A stretch of 64,000 bases of DNA from Aquila chrysaetos chrysaetos (taxonomy: Eukaryota; Chordata; Aves; Accipitriformes; Accipitridae): NCBI RefSeq assembly GCF_900496995.4, contig NC_044019.1:4933501-4997500 (forward strand). Direction: 5' to 3'. Shown here in pieces: positions 10,197 to 26,300 of this stretch. Position 1 is the first letter of the stretch; each line of letters starts with the position of its first letter. The notes beneath the pieces are model-generated. The model did no database searches, was not told where the DNA came from, and saw only the letters and a list, made by a program, of their open reading frames with translations. Both the position numbers and the translations under genes were made by a program.

Positions 10197-13100
10197 CTGC
10201 TTTGCCGAGCCGGGGCCACCGCTGTCCCCGGCTCTCAGCCCGTGTCCCTGCACCCTGCGGGCGGCTGGCCCGGGACTCCAACTCCCCCCGCTCCCCAAAC
10301 CCCGGGGGCCATGGTCCCGCTCACCATCACCCTTGCCAGGATCAGGCCGCCTGGGTTTTGTCCCCCAAAACTTTGCTTTGGCTTAGCTGGGGGGTGGTGG
10401 CAGTCAGCACCCCAAAAGCCACCAGCTCCCCGAGGTGGGAGCAGGGGGTTTGGAGGCAGTGGGGTGCTGTGGGGGAGAACTGGGGTGCATGGGCACAGGG
10501 AGGCGAGGGGGACAGCAAAAGGTGTTTGATGCATGGCTGGGGTACGGGAGCTGCCTTTGTTGAGAGCGCGGTCCAGAGACCCCGATTTTGTTTGGAGGGA
10601 TCCTGCCCCTCCGGCGTCTGCGGAGAATTGGGGCCAGCTAGATTTCACCTTGATAAATGTAACTGCAGCAGAAGATACCCATCCATCCCTGAATTCCAGC
10701 CCCGTGCTGCCCTGGAGCAGCAGCAAAAACTATCCCAGATTTCTCCCCAGTGCAACCATTGCTCAGCAGCTCCAAGCAGCACCGTGCCCCCGGGCACAGC
10801 AAGGCTCCCGCTGCACCTCCTCCCCATCCACGTGTGTCTGTGTTGTGACCCGACCATCCCCATGCCTCGCTTCGCCCAAGAAACCTCCGTCCCCAAATCC
10901 TGCTGCTCCCCGGTTGCTGTCATGGATGCCGCTGTGGCCGGTGCATGGCTCTTCCCAAACCTCTCTTGTTTTTTTCGTGGAAAAAGGCGTCCCCTCCCAG
11001 CGACTGGTGCTGAGCTGCTGGGTGACTGCCGATAAGTCCCTACGTGCCTCAGTTTCCCCTGTGGGGACACAGTCCCTGCGGGCCTCGCCCAGCAGTCCCA
11101 TGCCTGGTCGAGCCTAAAACTGCATTTTTGGCCATCTTCCACTGTTGTCTGGTCATCGCTGCCTCGAGGACGCTGCTCCAATCCATGACCCAGGAGCTCT
11201 GCGGGCTCTGCCAGTCCCTGGGGAGCTTGGGCTGAAGGGGACAGGAACAGACCCGGTCCCCAGGCCTGTTTTGGGTGGGGATGGCACCTTCCCAACCACG
11301 AGGGAGACACAGCTCCCGGCGGTAGCTCTGGGCAAGGGGACCCCCCCCCCCGGGGGAGGGTGGCAGTGCCACGGCTCCCTCGTGCCAGGGTCTGCAGCGC
11401 CGGCCATCTGCAGCGGTCTCACACCTGCGCCCACCGCGCGCTTGGCACCGGGTGGGCATGCTCGCTCCAGAACCCCCCCCCCCGCGAGCTCCCGCCGCGC
11501 TCGTGCGGACCGAGGCTGGCACGGCGCAGGCAGAGCAGCCAGCCGGAGCGGGACCGCGTGGGCCGGGCAGGCACGGGCAGGGTTTGCAGGCAGGAGAAGG
11601 GAAGGCGGGTCTGAGCACGATGGGGCTGGGGGGTCCTGGGGAACGTCGTGGGGACCTGACACTGCAGCTTCATGCTGGATTCGGCCTTCGGCTGCAGGCA
11701 GGGTGAGGGCAGGGGAGGTGATGCTGAGCTGCTTTTGCCTCCTCTCCAGAAGATGCTGCAGCCAAGGCTCGGCTCTGCGGCACTGCCTGCGATGCTGCAG
11801 GGACCGGTCAGCCGGGAGGGGAATGGGCCAGAACCCCCAGGTCTGGATGCTGAGCTTTGCCATCCCCAGCACCCGCAGCCGTGTTCCCTTTGAGCACCCA
11901 ACCCAAGCTCTGCAGCAAAAATGAGCCCTGCAGCACCTTTGGGGGGGTCCCAGCTTCCTTCCCTGCCTTCCCATCACTCCTGGCTGGAGGCACCCCAGGG
12001 TTGACCCTGCCCTGGGCTGCCGGGAGCTGCCGTGGATCTGCGGAGGGTGACCCCGGGAGCGGGCGGATGGCCGTGCCCCCCCCAGCAACTGTCCCTTCAT
12101 CCCCGGTCGATGCAGCCCAGCATTAACATAAAATCGATGCCCCCTCCCCTGCCCAGCCTGCGGTCACCCCGGGGCGATACCCTTTAACCCCTTCGCCCCT
12201 GCCTCGGGGCACCCACGGGGGGAGAGGGGGGAAGGACAGAAGGACGGAGGCCAGGACGGGGGTCCCTCCCTTCAGCCCCTTCACGCAGGTCCCTGCAATC
12301 TTTGGCCCCACTCTCTGTCCCCAAGAGCTTTCACGCTCATGACACCAAAGGGGAAAATTGGGGACAGACTACGGTGACATGACCACGGTCCTGCAGAGAT
12401 TACTGCGGCACAACTGCATTTAAAAGCACGTGGCCAAATCCACGCGGGTCCCTGGGGCACGGCACGGCACAGCCAGCACAAACCCTCTGGATCGGTCTTG
12501 ACCCACCCCTGCCACCGGCACTGCCAGGGACAGGGGTCCTTTGCTGGGGACGTGTGGGGGTGGCATCACTTCCAGTTGGGAGGGCAGGATCTGTCCCAGG
12601 CTGCGGGGAGGTGAAAGCGGAGCATTAGGAGGGCGGCAGCGGAGACAGCGCATCACCAGCCTTCTCCTCCACACCAAGCCAGGCCCCGGATTTACATTTT
12701 TATTCCTTTTAAAGTGAATTTTGGGCTGGAGGGTATTGCCAGGTTGGCAGAGCGAGGGGCTGATCCTGCTCGCTGCTGCCCCGGTGTAACCCTGCCGGGC
12801 AGCCGGAGCGCGGTGGGATCAGCCCCCCCCCGAACACCCAAGCAGGCAGGAATGGGCAGGAACCAGGCAGGAACAGGGATTGAGTCAGGACTGGCATAGC
12901 CAGGGCCCAGCACACCGGGATCCATCCGGCAGCGCCTGTCAGTTGTCCATCCCACCCTGGATGGAGGGGCTGCCTGTGGGCGCAGCGAAGGCGATGGTGA
13001 GCCTTCCTCCCTGCTGGTTGCCCAGCTGCTCCCCCCTCCCACCCACCACCGCCTTCCAGCCCTCTTCTCTCCACAGGTGCCCACCATGGCCACGGAGCCA

Positions 13101-13589
13101 CATCCAGCTCCTCCCTAATCCAGCACCGAGCAGCTGCAGGCAGAGGCTGCTGCCCCCCCCCCCCCAGCCACAGCTGGGGTGCACAAATTTGGGGTCCCCT
13201 TGCCCCCCCCCCCCCGAGCCAGCCCTGCTCTATGAAAGCTCCAGTTGCAATTAAGTGGGAGACTTTAATTACCAGGGCTGAGCTGCAGAAGGACCCTGCC
13301 CAGTGCCGGTGCCAGGGGGCACAGAGGGAATGGGGGGGGGGGGACACCCCAACCCTGCTTTGTTTCACCGAGCAGTGCTGTGCCCAACTCAGAGAGCTGG
13401 GGTTGAACTGGGATGCTCCCCCAGGCTGGAGGGCTCTGCCCCCAACGTGGGGCTGGAGAGGGACGGCACACGTGTCCCCGTGGGCCTGGGGACAAGGGAC
13501 ACGTGGCGCGGGTGAGACGTGTGCACCCCACACGAAGGGAGAGAGGTTTTGGGGTGCTGGGTGTGTGTCAGAGCCTGCGGGCGCCGAAT

Positions 13590-13735
13590 ATTAGGGGGTG
13601 CGTGTGTGTGCGCACGGAGCTGCGGGCAGGGTCGCCCGGCGCGCACGCGTGTGCACACCCAGGACAGGCAGCGTGCGTGTGTACACGCGTGCACTGACCA
13701 CACGTGGGTGTGCACGCGTACGCACGCCAAGCGCG
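13590..13735. repeat. Alternating purine/pyrimidine tract (Z-DNA prone)
   Basis: Repeated runs of GTGTGTGTGCGCAC, GCGCGCACGCGTGTGCACAC and GTGTGTACACGCGTGCAC type. Alternating CG/CA dinucleotides of this length favour left-handed DNA and recombination. Non-coding. Confidence 0.6.
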
Positions 13736-15109
13736 GGGGGCGATACGAGGTGGGGGGGCAAGCCGGGTGGGCAGAGCGGGCAGCCCTCGGGGTGGGGGGG
13801 GGGGGGGGGGTGGCACAGCCCCAAGCCCCGGTGCTACCGGGGGGGGGGGGGTGACGGAGACAGTGCCGTGGCCGTGGGGTGCCCCGTGTCCCCCTGACCC
13901 CCCACACGCTTACGTGTCCCTGGATGCCCAGCCCCAGGCGTGGGGTGGCCGGAGCCGGTGGCTGCAATCTGGCACCGGGGCTCTGCCCGCTGCGGTCCGG
14001 TGCCAACCGCCTCCTCGCCTCGGCTGGCGGTGCCACGCAATCTGCTCTCCTCGCTTGGCCCCCCCCCCCGCCCCGGCACTGGGCATCGTGCCATACTGCC
14101 CAGCCAAGCCTGGCCGGGGGCCTGGCCCTTCCCAGAGGGATTTTTCTCTGGGATGGGGAAGAGGGGGGGGGGGGGGGGGGCCGCATCCAGCCCTGCTGTG
14201 CTGCATGCCCCTATTCCCCGGGGGGATTTGCAGCCCTTGTAGGAACTGGGGTGAAGCAGGAGCCGGGGAGGTGCCCGGGAAGGTGGCATGTCCCCTAACC
14301 CCCGGTATGTCCCCAAATCCGCTGGCATTGGCCCCGTGCCCCCCTCCCCACCTGCCTGGGGCCTCCCCCCCCCCCCAGCCTGAGCCCCCCCCCCTGGATG
14401 GGGCCGGGGCCAGTCCCCCCTTCCCACCAGTGCTGGGGAATTCATTAGCCGGCCACAGCTGGGCCCTGCTGGGGAGGCCAAGCTGCAAGGAAAATTAACC
14501 TCTTCCTCCCCAGCCTCCAAGCACAGGACCCCCCCACCAGCACGTCTGAGCTCACGCAGAGGAGGGGGGCACCAGCTCCCCCCAGCCAGACACTGCCCAG
14601 GGACCCCCCCCCTGCTAATTAAACCCAGGCTGCTGCCTCGTTAACGCACATGCCTGGGAGCTAGCAGGAGGGGACGTTGCCCGCCGTGGGGATGCTCAGT
14701 GCAGGGGGGGGGGGCTGCCCTGCGTGGGGGCAGCTTTGCAAACCCAAATGCTTCCCAAACCCTGTTTTTCCAGGCTTTTATTTGCAAGAGGAGCCCGTGC
14801 TGCAGCCCCAAATGGCCTGGGGGAGCCGGGGGGGGCCTTTCTCTGCTCTCCCCAGTGGAGGTGGCCCCCCCCAGGCCGAGGTACGTCTGCGCCCTGGGGC
14901 TGGAGGGGGTGAGGATACGGCCCTCAGTCCTGGCTTGGCTCAACCTGGGAGCCCCCCTGCATGGGGATGGGTCCCCCCACCCCAACTCTTGCAATCCAGG
15001 GTTGTCCCCCCAGCTCTAGCCCCCCCCCCCAACCCACCCTGCCTGCTGTCTATCCCCCCACCGGGGCAGCCCCTCTCCCTGAGGGGGGGGGGAGAAGGAC
15101 CCAGGCTCC

Positions 15110-16299
15110 CCCCGCTTGTTAGAAAGGTTTTATTTCTCTCTATTTACAGATTGGATTTAAAAAAAAAATAAACAACAAATCCCTCCCCTCCCCTTCCCTC
15201 CCCCCCACCTTTGGATGGCACTGCCCCCCCCCCACCCCAGCCCTGCCCCATGGGTGCAGGGGGGCTCCTGGCCATGGGGAGCCCGGCTGGGGCCAAGCCT
15301 GGGACTACAGGCACCCCCCCACCCAGGAAATGGGGTGCCCAGGGGGGCAGCCGCCCCCCAGGAGCCAGCCGGCAGGGTGGCATCCCCCCCCTGCCTCCAG
15401 TGCCATCACATTCACATTGCGCCCCGACTCCCCCCACCAGCCCCAGTTAATGCTTGCCGCAGGGTTTTGAGCCAAGCTGCAGCCGGGACCCCCCCCCCGA
15501 GCGCTGCGGGGGTGACCCCATCCCGTACCCCCCTTCTCGCCCCTCACGGGGCGGTAGGAAACAGCCCCCAGGGCAGAGCTGCCCCCCCCCCAGACTGCGC
15601 CCCTGGCCTCCCCCAGGACCGCTCATCGCCCCCCCCAGGACCCCTCGTTCCCCCCCAGTGCAAGCAGAGGTTTATGGCTTTCAGGATTTGACTCTACTAT
15701 AAGGAGAGAAGATAAAAGGGGGGGGCAAGGGGATCCCCCTAAATACAGGGATCCCTAGGGGTGAGCTGGCTGCTAAGGTGAGGGGTATAAAATCTCATAA
15801 ATTAAAGACGATATTAAGGACGGGGGGTTAAGGTGACCTTTCCCAGGTCAGCTCCAGGATTTGGGGGGCTGAACCCCCCCCAGGTGCACAGAGCTGAGCC
15901 GGGGGAGAGGAGATTGGGGTTGGCATGGGGAGGGCCACCCCCCCCCCCCCCGAGGCCTCTGCTGCTGCAGGGCTAGGGGTGTCTGGGGGGGCACAGTGGG
16001 GTACCCCCACCTTCCTCCCCCAAGCCAAAGCACTTCTCAGGTTCAAAGCTGGGTGTAAAGGCAACGAGAGAGGGGCCAGGGCAGGAGAAGGGGGGCTGGG
16101 GCGGGGGGGGGGCACAGCTTTGCCCCCTCTCCGAGTCCAAAATCTTTGTGCAAAGCCCTCTGTCCTCCCCAGGGCACCCCCCGACAGGCGTTTTGGGGGG
16201 GGGGGGGCACAGGCAAAGGGAGCAACAACCGCCCTGCAAAAAGGGGGAGAATTGCCCAAAAACCACCCCAGAGCCCGGCTGGGGGGTGCCAGCACCGGC
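15110..16299 (-). other. FGR: FGR 3' untranslated region
   Basis: The sequence follows the FGR stop codon (16300-16302) on the minus strand and runs without interruption to a polyadenylation signal at 15129-15134. It is rich in C/G homopolymers on both strands and has no recognisable coding content. The distal boundary is set about 20 nt beyond the signal. Confidence 0.65.
15129..15134 (-). terminator. FGR: FGR polyadenylation signal AATAAA
   Basis: Canonical AATAAA on the minus strand, about 1.17 kb after the FGR stop codon. It is the best signal downstream of the gene. Confidence 0.6.
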
Positions 16300-21079
<4,780 letters not shown>

Positions 21080-21091
21080 CCTGGGCACGGC
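21080..21091 (-). other. FGR: FGR 5' UTR segment of first coding exon
   Basis: Twelve non-coding bases lie between a good acceptor (TGTCCCACAG, ending at 21092) and the ATG at 21077-21079. This shows that transcription starts further upstream (higher coordinates) in at least one more non-coding exon, as in other Src-family genes. Confidence 0.65.
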
Positions 21092-21516
21092 CTGTGGGAC
21101 AGAGGGACCGTGAGCCCCACGCCCCCCCCGGCAGGGCACACGCGTGGGCACACGTGTGTGCACACATGGTCCCAGTTAGAGGCACTGGGGTGTACGCAGG
21201 AGCCCGTGCCCACCCCGCCGGCGCCAGGAGGAGTGGGGTCCTGCCACCTCCCGGCACAGCAAGCTGGGTGACTGGGTCGTGACATGGGGACACCAGGGTC
21301 CCCAACGGGCACTGCCACTGTCAGGGACCAGGCTGCGAGGAGGGCCGTGCTGCCTGGGGGACCCCACATCACCCCTGGCACCCACGGGTGCTCCCGTCCA
21401 CGGCGACCCCACTCACTGCAACGGCTCCTCGGGTCACTTCAGCTGCTCCATGTCACCTTGGGGAGGAGAAGAGGCACCTGTGGACGACGGGGAGGGCATC
21501 AGGCGGAGGGCAAGAG

Positions 21517-23300
21517 CCCCGCACGGGCTGAAACACCCCTGCACAGGCTGCAGTACCCCTGCATGGGCTGCAACACCCTTGCATGGGCTGCAATACTACT
21601 GCAGCAGCTAAAACACCCCTGCACGGGCTGCGATACCCCTGCACAGGCTGCGATACTCCCACACAGGCTGCGATACTCCCACACAGGTTGCAACAGCCCT
21701 GCATGGGCTGCAACCAGCCCGTGCATGGGGCTATAGCCTTGCATGACTAAAACACCCCTGATGTAGCTAAAACAACCCCTGCATGGGCTGCCAACACCCC
21801 CTGCCCCAAAAATTGAGCTAACACAACCCCTGCATGGGCTGCAAATACCGCCCTACATGAGCGAAAACCCCTGCCATGGCTGAACAACACCCCTTCCATG
21901 ACTAAAACACCCTTTGGATGGGCTGCAACAAACCCCTTGCATGGGCTGCAAACAGACCCTGCGTGCTATAATATCCTTGCATGAGCTAAAACAAACCCCT
22001 GCATGGGCTGCAACAGCCCTGCATGGGCTGCAACCCTGCTGAGCTAAACACCCCTCATGGGCTGCAATACCCTGACTCTGCAGGCTAAAACTAACCCCTG
22101 CAGGGCTGCAACTCACCTCATTCAAAACACCTCTGCAGGGCTGCAACACCCTGCATGGGCTTCAGTGGGCTATAATAGCCTTGCATGAGCTAAAACACCC
22201 CTGCATGAGCTAAAACACCCCTGCATGGGCTGCAACACCCCTGCATGAGCTAAAACACCCCTGCATGGGCTGCAATACCCCTACATGAGCTAAAACACCC
22301 CTGCATGGGCTGCAACACCCCTGCATGAGCTAAAACACCCTTGCATGGGCTGCAACACCCTCTGCATGGGCTGCAACAGCCCTGCATGGGCTATAATAGC
22401 CTTGCATGAGCTAAAACACCCCTGCATGAGCTAAAACACCCCTGCATGGGCTGCAACACCCCTGCATGAGCTAAAACACCCCTGCAGGGCTAAACCCCTC
22501 AGAGCTAAAACACCTCATGGGCTCAACACCCTGCATGGCTGCAACACCCCCTGCAGGGGCTATATAGCCTTGCAGACTAAACACCCCTGCACTGAGCTAA
22601 AACACCCCCTGCATGGGCTGCAACACCCCAGCATGAGCTAAAACACCCTGCATGGGCTGCAATACCCCTACATGAGCTAAAACATCCCTGCATGAGCTAA
22701 AACACCCTGCATGGCTGTCTAACAGCCCTGCAATGGCTGCAACACCCCTGCATGACTAAAACACCCCTGCATGGGCTTGCAATACCACCCCTACATGAGC
22801 TAAAACACTCCTGCTTGGCTCAACCTCCCTTCTACTAAAACACCTCTGCATGGCTGCAACACCCCCTGCATGGCTGCAACAGCCCTGCATGGGCTATAAT
22901 AGCTTGCATGAGCTAAAAACACCCCTGCATGAGCTACACACCCCTGCATGGCTCAACACCCCAGCATGAGCTAAACACACACCCTGCATGGGCTGCAATA
23001 CCCCTACATGAGCTAAAACATCCCTGCATGGGCTGCAACACCCCTTCATTAGCTAAAACACCTCTGCATGGGCTGCAACACCCCTGCATGGGCTATAACA
23101 GCCCTGCATGAGCTAAAACACCACTGCATGGGCTGCAACACCCCTTCATGAGCTAAAACACCCCTGCATGGGCTGCAACACCCCTTCATGAGCTAAAACA
23201 GCCCTGCATGGACTGCAATAGCCCTGCACAGGCTGCAACAGCCCCGCACGGGCTGAAACACCCCTGCACGGACCGCAATACCCCCGCACGGGCTGAAACC
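21517..23300. repeat. Minisatellite (VNTR), 20-bp unit, about 1.8 kb
   Basis: About 85-90 copies of a 20-bp unit alternate between a 'ctgcatgggctgcaacaccc' form and a 'ctgcatgagctaaaacaccc' form. Blocks at 21517-21730, 22160-22490 and 22980-23300 keep near-perfect 20-bp spacing. The blocks between them (about 21740-22150 and 22490-22980) contain many units shortened or lengthened by one to three bases. The repeat lies in the presumed 5' region or first intron of FGR. Confidence 0.92.
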
Positions 23301-26300
23301 ACATCCTTGAGTGGACGTTTCTCCCACCACGTCCTCAACAAAGCGGTCACCTCCCTCCGAGGGGAGACGCGTCCCCCCAGCTGCCCCAAGGCTGGAGGGA
23401 GCCAAGCTCGGTGGAACGGAGCCCTCGAAGCGTCCCCGTCGCCATCCCCTCCGCTCGGCAGGGGAACTGGTGTCTCGGGGAAGGAAGGGCCCTTCTCGCC
23501 CGGCTGCGGTCAGGGCCGAGCTCTTCCGGCCGGGGCCGCTCGGCAGCGAAGGTGTCACGGAGGAAGAGGAGGAAATCGGACCTCTCCCGCCGTGGCTGCA
23601 AGGAGACATTTCTGTCCCCAGCCTTGTGACCTCCCCCCGGGCGCTGGCCACCCACCCACACCAGTCTGCACAGTTTGGACTGGCCAGAACTTTCCTGGTC
23701 GAGGGCTCTGCAGCGATACCGCAGAGCTCGCCCCGTCTCCAGCCCGAGAGCGGAGGGAAGGCGCCGTGAAGCCGTGCTTCAACACCCGGCAGCCACGTCC
23801 TGTCCCCTGTGCTCCGCAGAGCAGGAGGTGACGGAGGTTTTGGGGCGGATGAGATGATTCAGGCGGGTTTCCCCCATCACAGTCTTTGATTCACTTTCCT
23901 CTCTCTCGGTGGGGGGTGGAAAGGGCCCGGCTCTCCCCCCCCATCACCTTCGCTTTCGACACCAGCAGTACGGCAAGACCGTGGCCGTTGCAGATACGGC
24001 AGCATTGCCAAATCCGAGAGGGCCTGGCTGGTTGGGGTTTTTATTTTTGCTGACAATAAGTGGCTATTTCAGCTGATGAACAACCCCAGCTCTCGCAAAC
24101 TCTGTCCCCTCTGCGTGGGAATCACCCGCCCCGTTGCCGGCATTGCGCTCAGAAACTTCCCATTTTGCTAAATTTCTGTGCCGAGCGCGACAGCAGTGCT
24201 GCCACGGCTGCTGGCAGGGACTGGGCAAGCAAGGAGCATCTTCTAGGCAAGCACAAACCCGAAATATCGCAGCACCGCGGGGTTTAGCCGCTGCTCGTGC
24301 CATGCCCAGCCGCCGCGCAGCAGCGTTGCATCCATGCTTCCCCTTCTCTGGGCATCCACAAAACCCCCGAGCTGGTCCCCGCCACCTCCCAACTGGGCAG
24401 GGTGGCATAAAACCCATCCCCTTGCGTTGTCCTTGGGGAGGGGACGCAGCCGGTCCCGTGTCCGATGGCTATGTGCTGGCGTCTGGCCCCGACTCTCCCG
24501 AAAAGGAGCTGCTTGGAGCCTGGGAGCAGATGGCAACCGAGCCTTTCCCGCACCGGCTCCACCGGCACCGGTCCTGGCCGAGCTGCCAGCTCCCGCCCCG
24601 CGCTGAGACCCAGCCAACTTGTTACCCCTGCCACTGCCCCCGCCTCGCCGGGCACGGCTGGGCACGATGCAGCCGCATCCCCGGCCGCCCCATCCATCTG
24701 CTCCCCGGCCCCCCCCCCCCAGGACACGGGGCAGTTCAGCCCCATCCCCAGCTCCGAGCTGCAGCGCAATGTCCCGGTGCGCACCGGTGTCACCCTGAGT
24801 GTCACCCTGGGTGCCGAGGGGGATCGCCCCCGTCCCCTGCCTCCATTCCCCTCTGGAGAATACCGGCGACGGAGGGGTCAGGCTCCGGGGGGACGCAGCC
24901 GCGCGGAGAGATATGGGGGCCGCTGGAAACGTCACGCACCCAGTGCCGCGGGGACAAGCCAGGGTGGTATTTGCCAGGCTGAGGATGGGTCCCCAGCACC
25001 CAGACGTGCCACGGCTCCACGGGGAGCATGTGGGTGGCAGAGGGGGCAGCTGCCAGAGGAACCTAGCCGGCACCTACGCGGCGGGAGGAGGAAGCAGCAG
25101 GAGCACGGCGTGGGGGAGGAGAGGGAGGAAGAGGATGGTGCTGAGGCCGCCGAGGGGAACCTCAGGGCTGACAGGATCCCAGGCCTTGGGGAGGGTGGCA
25201 GCTGGGGGGGCTGGGCAGGGACCGCGGCAGGACTGAGCGGTGGCTGCAGCCCCTTGGGTAGCCTGTGCCCCCCACCCCATGCCTTGTCCCCACCCCCTCG
25301 GCTCTGCACCCCAGTGGCTCTCGTTGCCCTGCCGCAGCCTCCCCCGGGGAAGAGGAACTGAGATTGCTGCACAGCTCAGCCCGGAGCCTGCCCGGGATCC
25401 TCCATCACCCCGTGGCTCTGGACGTCCCTGGTCCCAGGGGGGAAACTGAGGCACAACGCAGATGCAGCGCAGGAGGGGAAGGTGTCTCATTTTAGGACAC
25501 ACGACCCTGAGCCATGTCCCCATCCCATGCCCAGGACCCCCCCCAGACCTGGGGAGGGGACAAGAGGACACATCTTGCCACTCTGCGTGGTGGCAGACAG
25601 TGGCATGTCTCTGCTCCTTCCCCGCCGCCCCCAGTCCCGAGTCCAGCCCTGCGACCCGGAGCCAGGACCGTGGGGTAGATCCCTGCTCCTGCCCTAGTCC
25701 CCCCAGTTCACCCAGTGCCTGGCAAGTCCCAGGAAGCTCCCAGCAGAGCACAGCAGCCCCTGGCCCAGCTCGGCCCCAGCGGGAGCAGGTTCCCTGAGGA
25801 CAGGGTCCCGCTGTAGCCGGAGAGACCCACACCACGAGCATACGGCTCCGGACCACCGCGAGACACGGGGACACGTGCAGAGGCAGCGGGATGGGACGCA
25901 ATGCTCTGCCGGGAACATGCAGACAGGGTGACAGCCGCGAGAGGATCCCCCGAGCGTGGATTTCCCAATGGGGCATCCCAGCCTGGTTGGGGCACGTAAT
26001 GGGGCTGGAAGTGCCGGCTGTGCCCGTCGGCAGCGCGGTGGTGGCATGGTGCTATTCCCAGGCACTCTCCAGGGGCGATGCCCGCAGGGACACCCCTTCC
26101 CCTGCCTGCCCACGAGCAGGACAGGGTTCAAATGGGGCTGCTGGCCCCCCAAACCAGCTGTGTCCCAGCTGGGCATGGCCAGGGCTCAGCCGGCATCATC
26201 CCTGTGACAACCCCAGGAGGTGGCAGGACGCCGTCCCCCCGCCGCCAATACCCCGGGGCAGAAGAGGAAGGACTCGCCACCCCCCCCAAAAAGCGATCTG

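Larger units (their letters stand above)
8121..15100. other. Intergenic stretch between the CpG island and the FGR 3' end
   Basis: No gene is recognised. The stretch is mostly GC-rich with poly-C and poly-G runs. Two AT-rich islands stand out, 8620-8800 and 9490-9650, where TAAT-rich words (for example 'aatataattaaagtag') resemble the composition of conserved non-coding enhancers. A MARE-like palindrome and a CTCF-like core lie at 10151-10196, and an alternating CA/GT-like tract at 13590-13735. Confidence 0.6.

Noticed and set aside
21517-23300. CRISPR-like regular repeats.
   Set aside because: Units are contiguous 20-bp tandem copies with no unique spacers, in a vertebrate gene context: this is a minisatellite.
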